NCBI RefSeq assembly: GCF_001263205.1
Contig: NZ_CP012333.1
Location: 10,273,501-10,337,500 of the forward strand
DNA: 64,000 nucleotides
From: Labilithrix luteola
GTDB taxonomy: Bacteria; Myxococcota_A; Polyangia; Polyangiales; Polyangiaceae
Direction: 5' to 3'
The position numbers and the translations under genes are program-made. Shown in pieces: positions 59,311-64,000 of this stretch (its first letter is position 1; the number at the start of each line of letters is the position of its first letter). Below the pieces are notes generated by a model, which did no database searches, was not told the origin of the DNA, and saw only the letters and a program-made list of their open reading frames with translations.

Positions 59311-61458
59311 TCAGAGCGACTTCGCGCACCGGAAACCGAAGCCGTAGCTCCGATCGGTCGGGAGCGCGTGATAGCGCACCGACGGTCGAACCCAGGACGG
59401 CATGGCGCCGTTCCAAGCTCCGCCGCGAATGATGCGATGCGTTCCGGACTCGGGCCCCTTCGGATCGACCGCCGTGGCCGAGGGCGCGCGCTGGTCGTAA
59501 TCCGCGTGCCAATCGGCGACCCACTCCCACACGTTGCCGACGACGTCTTGGATGCCGTAACGCGACTTGCCCTTCGAGAAGCTCCCGACCGGCGCCGTGT
59601 TGGGGAAGCCGTCATCCTCGGTGTACATGCCCGCAGGAGGCGTCGTCGGATCGGGGTGCTTCTTCTGCCACGCGACGCATTCTTTTCCGCAGGCGTTGAG
59701 GAGCTGCGCGTTGGGCGCTTCGTCGCCCCATGGATAGATGCGTCCGTCCGGCCCGCGCGCCGCGAACTCCCACTCGGCTTCCGTCGGTAGTCGCCCGTCG
59801 CGCGCCTCGCAGAACTGACGCGCCTGCTCCCAGTCGACGCAATTGATGGGATGGGAGGCCTTGCCGACCGGATCGTTGATGTTGCAGAGCGGGTCGTAGA
59901 TCTTCTGCTGCACGGGCAAGATGCCCTTCCACACGTTCTCTTTGCCCGCGCGCCGGCACGCGCCGCGGTCGCTGCACTCCTTGTACTGTGCAACGCTCAC
60001 CTCGAGCTCGTCGAGGCAGTACGGCGACAGCTTCACCTTGTGGGCCGGCTTCTCGGAATCGAGGGCGTCCTTTTCGTCGGAGCCCATGAAGAACTCACCG
60101 CCCGGAACGCGAATCATGCCCGGTGGACACGTTGCCGGTGGCGGCGCGGCACTCGCGACCGCGCTCACCGGAGCCGAGGCCGAAACGACAAGCGCCGAGG
60201 CCGAGGCGATCGCAGCGCTGGCTTTCCCGCTCTTCGCTTTCGACGCCAGGAACGCCCCGCCTCCGCCGACGACGGCAAGACCGACGAGCGCCACCACGGC
60301 GACGAGCCCTGCGCTGCTCTTCGGCGTGGCCTGCGGGGCCATGGCCATCGCCGTCGCGCCCTGGGAGGGTGGCACCGGCGGCGTCGTCCCCAAAGACGTC
60401 GGCCCGGGGCCCGTGTGGGAGAAGCCCGTTTTGCCGAACGCGTCGACACTACCCGTCGCCGAAAGGCGATTCGCCGAAGCGAACGCGGCGGACACCGGCT
60501 GACCTGCCACGGCGACACGCAAAGCCGTCCAGAAGTCCCCGGCCGTCTGGAAGCGCTCCTCGATCCGAACGGCGACCGCGCGCAGGAAGACCGCCTCGAG
60601 CGCGTCGGAGATTGTCACGCCGAGCGTTCGTGGCGTCGGACGACGCTGCGGATCCGATGCCGCGAACGCGAGCTGCATCAAGTTGTCGCCGGACATGGGC
60701 TCGCGCCCCGAGAGCACCTCGGCGAGCACGAGCGCTAGCGCGAACACGTCGGTCCACGGCCCTGTCGCGCCGTAGCCGCGATTGAACTGTTCCGGCGCGC
60801 CGTAGAGGGGCGTGAACGACGTGATGTGACCGGCGGTCTTGCCGAAGCCCATCTTCTGCGCGTCCTGCACGACCTTCGCGATGCCGAAGTCGAGCAGCTT
60901 CACGCCTGCCGAGTCCGTATTGCCCGCGAGGGTTGCCGGATCACCGAGGACGAACACGTTCGCCGGCTTCACGTCACGATGCGCGATGCCCTTCTTGTGC
61001 GCGAGCGCCAGGGCTTCGGCCACCGGCTCGAGCAGCCGCATGGTCTGATCGAGCGTACGAAGCGGTAGCCCTTGCTGCCTCTCCTCTTCGACGAGCGCCT
61101 CGAGCGGCTTGCCCTCCAACCACTCGAGCACCATGTAGGGCACGTTCTCGCCCTTGGACGACGTGAACATCCCGACGTCGCGCGCCTGGCAGATCGCCGT
61201 CGAGCGCTCCGAGAGCTCGGCGAGCAACGCGCCTTCCTGGATGAAGTCGTCGAGCAGACGTTGACGCTGCTCCGTGCCCACCTCGCCGAGCGCGGTGAAC
61301 ACCTTCACCGCGACCGGTCGCTTCCACAGCACGTGGGTCGCTCGGTACACGGTTGCAAAGCCGCCCTGACCGACCACCGCTTCGATGGCGTACTTGTCCG
61401 CGATCGTCGTCCCAACGAGCTGGAGCGCGTCGGCAGACTCAACGTTTTCCGAGGTCAT
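59311..61458 (-). CDS. Ser/Thr protein kinase fused to sulfatase-modifying-factor-like domain (copy B)
   Basis: Kinase of 715 residues from ATG 61458, with GAGG seven bases upstream. The kinase domain has GQGGFATVYR, VAVKVFTAL, HRDVKPANVF, DFG in LLDFGIAKV and GAPEQFNRGYGATGPWTDVF. One membrane helix (LVAVVALVGLAVVGGGGAFL) precedes a Ser/Ala-rich spacer and an FGE-fold domain (GEFFMGSDEK, RLPTEAEWEFAARG, GNVWEWVADWH, RIIRGGAWNG, GFRCAKSL). As in copy A the catalytic Cys pair is missing (RGGAWNGAMPSW). Copies A and B share order, spacing and most motifs, so they arose by tandem duplication. 138 nt separate them. Confidence 0.95.
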   Translation of the reverse strand: MTSENVESADALQLVGTTIADKYAIEAVVGQGGFATVYRATHVLWKRPVAVKVFTALGEVGTEQRQRLLDDFIQEGALLAELSERSTAICQARDVGMFTSSKGENVPYMVLEWLEGKPLEALVEEERQQGLPLRTLDQTMRLLEPVAEALALAHKKGIAHRDVKPANVFVLGDPATLAGNTDSAGVKLLDFGIAKVVQDAQKMGFGKTAGHITSFTPLYGAPEQFNRGYGATGPWTDVFALALVLAEVLSGREPMSGDNLMQLAFAASDPQRRPTPRTLGVTISDALEAVFLRAVAVRIEERFQTAGDFWTALRVAVAGQPVSAAFASANRLSATGSVDAFGKTGFSHTGPGPTSLGTTPPVPPSQGATAMAMAPQATPKSSAGLVAVVALVGLAVVGGGGAFLASKAKSGKASAAIASASALVVSASAPVSAVASAAPPPATCPPGMIRVPGGEFFMGSDEKDALDSEKPAHKVKLSPYCLDELEVSVAQYKECSDRGACRRAGKENVWKGILPVQQKIYDPLCNINDPVGKASHPINCVDWEQARQFCEARDGRLPTEAEWEFAARGPDGRIYPWGDEAPNAQLLNACGKECVAWQKKHPDPTTPPAGMYTEDDGFPNTAPVGSFSKGKSRYGIQDVVGNVWEWVADWHADYDQRAPSATAVDPKGPESGTHRIIRGGAWNGAMPSWVRPSVRYHALPTDRSYGFGFRCAKSL

Positions 61459-61556
61459 GGCGACCTCAAGGGTAAAGGACACACGGCGTCACGCGGGATC
61501 TTTCGACGAGCCCAGCCGTGCACGCGACCGTCCCATCCGCGCGGTATGCTGAGCCC

Positions 61557-62060
61557 GTGCAGGAAGCTCGGATCTTCGTCTACGGCACGCTGATGCGCGA
61601 CGCCGCCAACCACCGCGTGCTCGTCGACCTCGGCGCACGCTTCGTCGCCACGGCCCGCACGCTCGCGCCCCGCACACTCGTCGACCTCGGCCCCTACCCG
61701 GCCCTCCTGCGCGACGCCCAGGGCCCCTCTGCAGTCCACGGCGAGGTCTGGACGCTCGCCGAGCCCGCCCTCGCGCCGCTCGATGCCTTCGAAGGCTGCC
61801 CGACCCTCTACGTCCGAGAGCTCGTGGAGCTCAGCATCGACGGGTCCACCGACGAAGAATCTTTCGTCGAGAGCGTCTGGACCTACGTCTTCGCGCGCCC
61901 CGCCCCCACCTCTGCGAAGGTCATTTTCGAGGGAAAGTACCGGGCGAAAGGGCACGTTCTGAAAATCGACGCGACCGAAGTTTCAGAACTGCTTGACATT
62001 GGGGGCGAAAACCAAGAGATTGCCGCTCCCGCAGGCGGAAAAGTCCGCAGGCCCAGGTAG
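61557..62060 (+). CDS. Gamma-glutamylcyclotransferase-like (AIG2/YtfP) protein
   Basis: Protein of 167 residues from GTG 61557. FVYGTLMRD near residue 6 is the family substrate loop. The catalytic Glu lies in APLDAFEGCPTLYVR near residue 84. Members make 5-oxoproline from gamma-glutamyl compounds or act on gamma-glutamyl amines. The last 35 residues, ending GGKVRRPR, are less conserved. The stop codon TAG (62058-62060) lies inside the tRNA-Phe gene, so CDS and tRNA overlap by 10 nt and are on the same strand. Confidence 0.85.
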   Translation: MQEARIFVYGTLMRDAANHRVLVDLGARFVATARTLAPRTLVDLGPYPALLRDAQGPSAVHGEVWTLAEPALAPLDAFEGCPTLYVRELVELSIDGSTDEESFVESVWTYVFARPAPTSAKVIFEGKYRAKGHVLKIDATEVSELLDIGGENQEIAAPAGGKVRRPR

Positions 62061-62123
62061 CTCAGTTGGTAGAGCAGGGGATTGAAAATCCCCGTGTCGG
62101 CGGTTCGATTCCGTCCCTGGGCA
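62051..62123 (+). tRNA. tRNA-Phe (anticodon GAA)
   Basis: Full cloverleaf of 73 nt. The acceptor stem is GCCCAGG with CCTGGGC, the D-arm is GCTC/GAGC, the anticodon stem is GGGGA with TCCCC around the loop TTGAAAA (anticodon GAA), and the T-loop is GTTCGATTC type. Discriminator base is A at 62123; the next bases are CCC, so CCA is not fully encoded. It overlaps the preceding CDS by 10 nt. Confidence 0.97.
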
Positions 62124-62884
62124 CCCATGCCGGGTGCTTGCCGCTACGCGGTTTGCCGGCGCGCTCTCGAGAGCGGACGTCATCTGTCTTCATGCACTCG
62201 TCCAGCTTCGTGGACTCGTGCAGAGAAGAGTGATTCTAGCGTCACCCTCCACATCGCGATTGCGGTGCCTGCAGAAGGCAGAAGCAGCTCTCGCTCTCGT
62301 CTTAGTAAGACGGCTTCGCTGTTTGCTGCACGACGCCTTCGGCGGACGGCTGGGCGGACTCGAGCGGAGAAGATTGACGCCGTTGGCGGTAACCCCGCGC
62401 GCCTGCGGAAGGCACGTGAGGGGCTGCAGGAGCGGCGTCGCTCTCCGCTGTGTGATGCTTCAGACGGCGTGGCGCGGACTCGTTTGGCGCGATTCGTTGC
62501 GCTGCCGCGACGTCGTGGTGGTTCGAGAGCGCGAGCGAGGACTGGCGTTCGCTCGCCCTTCGTTCGAGGGCTTCGCGAGTTCGTGCGGTGGCGGCGACGG
62601 GCGGGAGTGACGGCTGCTGCGGTCACGCTCGATGTCGGAAGTGCGGTCTCCGATAGCGTGGGCACCGCACGCTGACGTGGAGCGCTCGACTCGTAGACGA
62701 CGGACCACGATGACGTGGTGCGGGCGAATTCCTTCTCGCTCCGAGCGTCATCGGCAATGATTCGGCCTTCGAGGGGCGTCGATATTCGACCGATGGAGGA
62801 TATCGAGTTCGTCGAACTGTGATGTTCACGGTCGTGGACACGCGCGTATCGACTCTCGAGTACGTCGTCGCGCGCGCCTTCGTC
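62124..62884. other. Gap with no supported gene
   Basis: In 761 nt after tRNA-Phe I see no convincing gene. Open frames on both strands are Arg-rich and lack ribosome sites. GTCTTA-G-TAAGAC (62299-62311) is a small perfect palindrome. No integrase or duplicated tRNA end is visible, so an integrated element is not supported. Confidence 0.5.
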
Positions 62885-63295
62885 TCAGCGCTCGGCGTCG
62901 TTCCAAAGCACGGCGTCGTTCCACGTCGACGCGAGAAACCAAGGCGCGCCCCCGGTATCGAGTGCGATGGCCACGAGACCGAGCACCGCGCAAGCCGCGC
63001 ACCCGAACCCGAGGAGAGCGCCTACGACGATGATGATCGTGCCGATGACGGGGAATCCCGACACGTGTCTGAAATCCGCACGCGATACGCGTTCCCGCGC
63101 CTGAAGGCGGTAGCGCACGATGCTGAGATAGAAGTTCAAACACGCAATCACGGCGCCGGAGACGACGATCACGAATCCCATCGGACTGTGACGCTCCGCC
63201 CGCATCAGGGCGTACGTGAGCGACGCGCCGAGCAGCACGATGGGCGCGGCTCCAATGGCAAGCCCAATGCATCGGAATCCATAATTCCGTCGCAT
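62885..63295 (-). CDS. Small polytopic membrane protein
   Basis: Protein of 136 residues with three or four helices: CIGLAIGAAPIVLLGASLTY, GFVIVVSGAVIACLNFYLS and the IGTIIIVVGALLGFGCAACA stretch continuing to VLGLVAIALD. A polar loop (RYRLQARERVSRADFRHVSG) separates them. It resembles small inner-membrane proteins of unknown function. I recognise no domain and no clear operon partner. Confidence 0.7.
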   Translation of the reverse strand: MRRNYGFRCIGLAIGAAPIVLLGASLTYALMRAERHSPMGFVIVVSGAVIACLNFYLSIVRYRLQARERVSRADFRHVSGFPVIGTIIIVVGALLGFGCAACAVLGLVAIALDTGGAPWFLASTWNDAVLWNDAER

Positions 63296-63589
63296 GCTGT
63301 CCCCCCCTGCGTTACTCGCTTCGACAGGTCGAAGCGCACCGACTCACGTCGGCTCGATGAGCCTAGCGACAAGAGCCGCCCTGCGCGAGCGCGGAGAGAA
63401 CTGGAAAGGCAGGACCCCAGCGTCCCGATCGCTTTCCTCGAACGTCACGGCTGCCCGGCGGCTTCGAGCCGCGGTGCAGCGCTGGGATTCATCGTCACGC
63501 GGCCGAGAGACGTCGACCGCGACATGCTGCGTGTGGACCCGCCGAGTCCCGGTGGGTCCACGCGAGCTGGGCGTTCGTCGAACGCGAGA
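63296..63589. other. Gap with no supported gene
   Basis: 294 nt without a recognisable gene, repeat or terminator. Open frames here are Arg/Ser-rich shadows. Confidence 0.5.
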
Positions 63590-63988
63590 TCAGGCCTTCT
63601 TGCCCTTCTTGCCGCGGCCGAGCGTGTAGACCGTGGCGCGCTTCTGGCCGCTCTTGGCGAAGCGACCCGAGGCGAGGCCTTCCTTCAGCGGACGCGGGAG
63701 CTCCTTCGCCTCGACGCCGAGGGCGGAGCGGATCTGCTCGGCGCGGAGACCGGCGGTCTCCTTCGCGAGGACGACTGCGATCTGCTCGACCATCGACGCG
63801 AGGTCGCCGGCCGAACGACGCTGGAGACGACCGCCAACGCCAACCTTGGCAGCGGGCTTGCGGACGCCACCGCGGCCACCGGAGGTGATGCCTTCGATGT
63901 CGGCGAGCGACGCCGTGCGGAGGGCGGCGAGGACGTTGGTAGCGAAGTCGGAAGCGAGAGTCTCGATCGTGCTCTGGAGCTTGCTCAT
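63590..63988 (-). CDS. Small basic, possibly DNA-binding protein
   Basis: Protein of 132 residues with a strong ribosome site (TAGGAGG before ATG 63988). A helical N-terminus (TIETLASDFATNVLAALRTA) leads to a Gly/Arg-rich hinge (GGRGGVRKPAAK) and a C-terminal winged-helix-like region (GLRAEQIRSALGVEAKELPR with SGRFAKSGQKRATVYTL), ending in a lysine tail (GRGKKGKKA). The region looks like a small wHTH nucleoid or regulator protein frequent in myxobacteria. DNA binding is inferred from charge and fold only. Confidence 0.75.
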   Translation of the reverse strand: MSKLQSTIETLASDFATNVLAALRTASLADIEGITSGGRGGVRKPAAKVGVGGRLQRRSAGDLASMVEQIAVVLAKETAGLRAEQIRSALGVEAKELPRPLKEGLASGRFAKSGQKRATVYTLGRGKKGKKA

Positions 63989-64000
63989 CGCTTCCTCCTA

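Noticed and set aside
62051..62884. Mobile element integrated at tRNA-Phe
   Set aside because: No integrase, transposase or repeated tRNA 3' end is visible in the following 760 nt.
1..64000. CRISPR arrays, rRNA genes, phage or insertion sequences
   Set aside because: No regularly spaced repeats, rRNA-like sequence, transposase motif or terminal inverted repeats were seen in the window.

Overview
The window is high-GC, gene-dense DNA from a single chromosome. It most resembles a myxobacterium of the Polyangiales type (Myxococcota; Sorangium/Labilithrix-like). The evidence is several Hanks-type Ser/Thr kinases with N-terminal zinc ribbons or C-terminal sulfatase-modifying-factor-like domains, a 5'-truncated PP2C phosphatase, a response regulator with a DUF4388 domain, a MYXO-CTERM surface protein, many lipoproteins, and frequent GTG/TTG starts. 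This is inferred from gene content; no rRNA is present to confirm it.

Layout. 1-8.6 kb: membrane PP2C phosphatase, TPR lipoprotein, small zinc protein, repeat protein, a kinase relic, then clpS-clpA and a propeller-like secreted protein. 8.7-16.3 kb: radical SAM protein, secreted M1 peptidase coupled to a membrane protein, glgA, an RluA-type pseudouridine synthase, and a lamin-tail lipoprotein. 16.5-20.9 kb, all minus strand: an RHH/ParA/zinc-finger set broken by a frameshift, purH, and a sigma-region-4-like regulator followed by a clear intrinsic terminator. 20.9-21.8 kb has no convincing gene but holds a plus-strand terminator and two palindromes. 21.8-26.3 kb: an alpha/beta hydrolase fold that has lost two catalytic residues, then an oligopeptide-type ABC importer lacking ATPases. 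26.3-32 kb, minus strand: DUF4388 response regulator, small lipoprotein and kinase, SPFH/zinc-ribbon protein.

32-44.4 kb is a surface-glycan-like locus. It has two large polytopic membrane proteins, two GT2 glycosyltransferases, a UDP-GlcNAc 2-epimerase-like enzyme, a flippase-like protein and three methyltransferases. Three of these genes are broken: one by a single-base frameshift, one by an in-frame TAG, and one by frameshifts plus an internal deletion. 45-50.1 kb is a tightly coupled plus-strand operon: a flippase-like membrane protein fused to a domain resembling the GMC-oxidoreductase partner, a GMC oxidoreductase, and two 3-beta-HSD-like epimerase/dehydrogenases. It is the best candidate here for an undescribed lipid-modifying pathway.

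50-64 kb: an SDR, a zinc-ribbon protein, a MATE exporter, the MYXO-CTERM protein, three Ser/Thr kinases (the last two tandem paralogues with C-terminal FGE-like domains that lack the catalytic cysteines), a gamma-glutamylcyclotransferase-like gene whose stop codon lies inside tRNA-Phe, a small membrane protein and a small basic protein. Two of the disruptions are one-base losses in G/C runs, so assembly error must be excluded before calling real decay.
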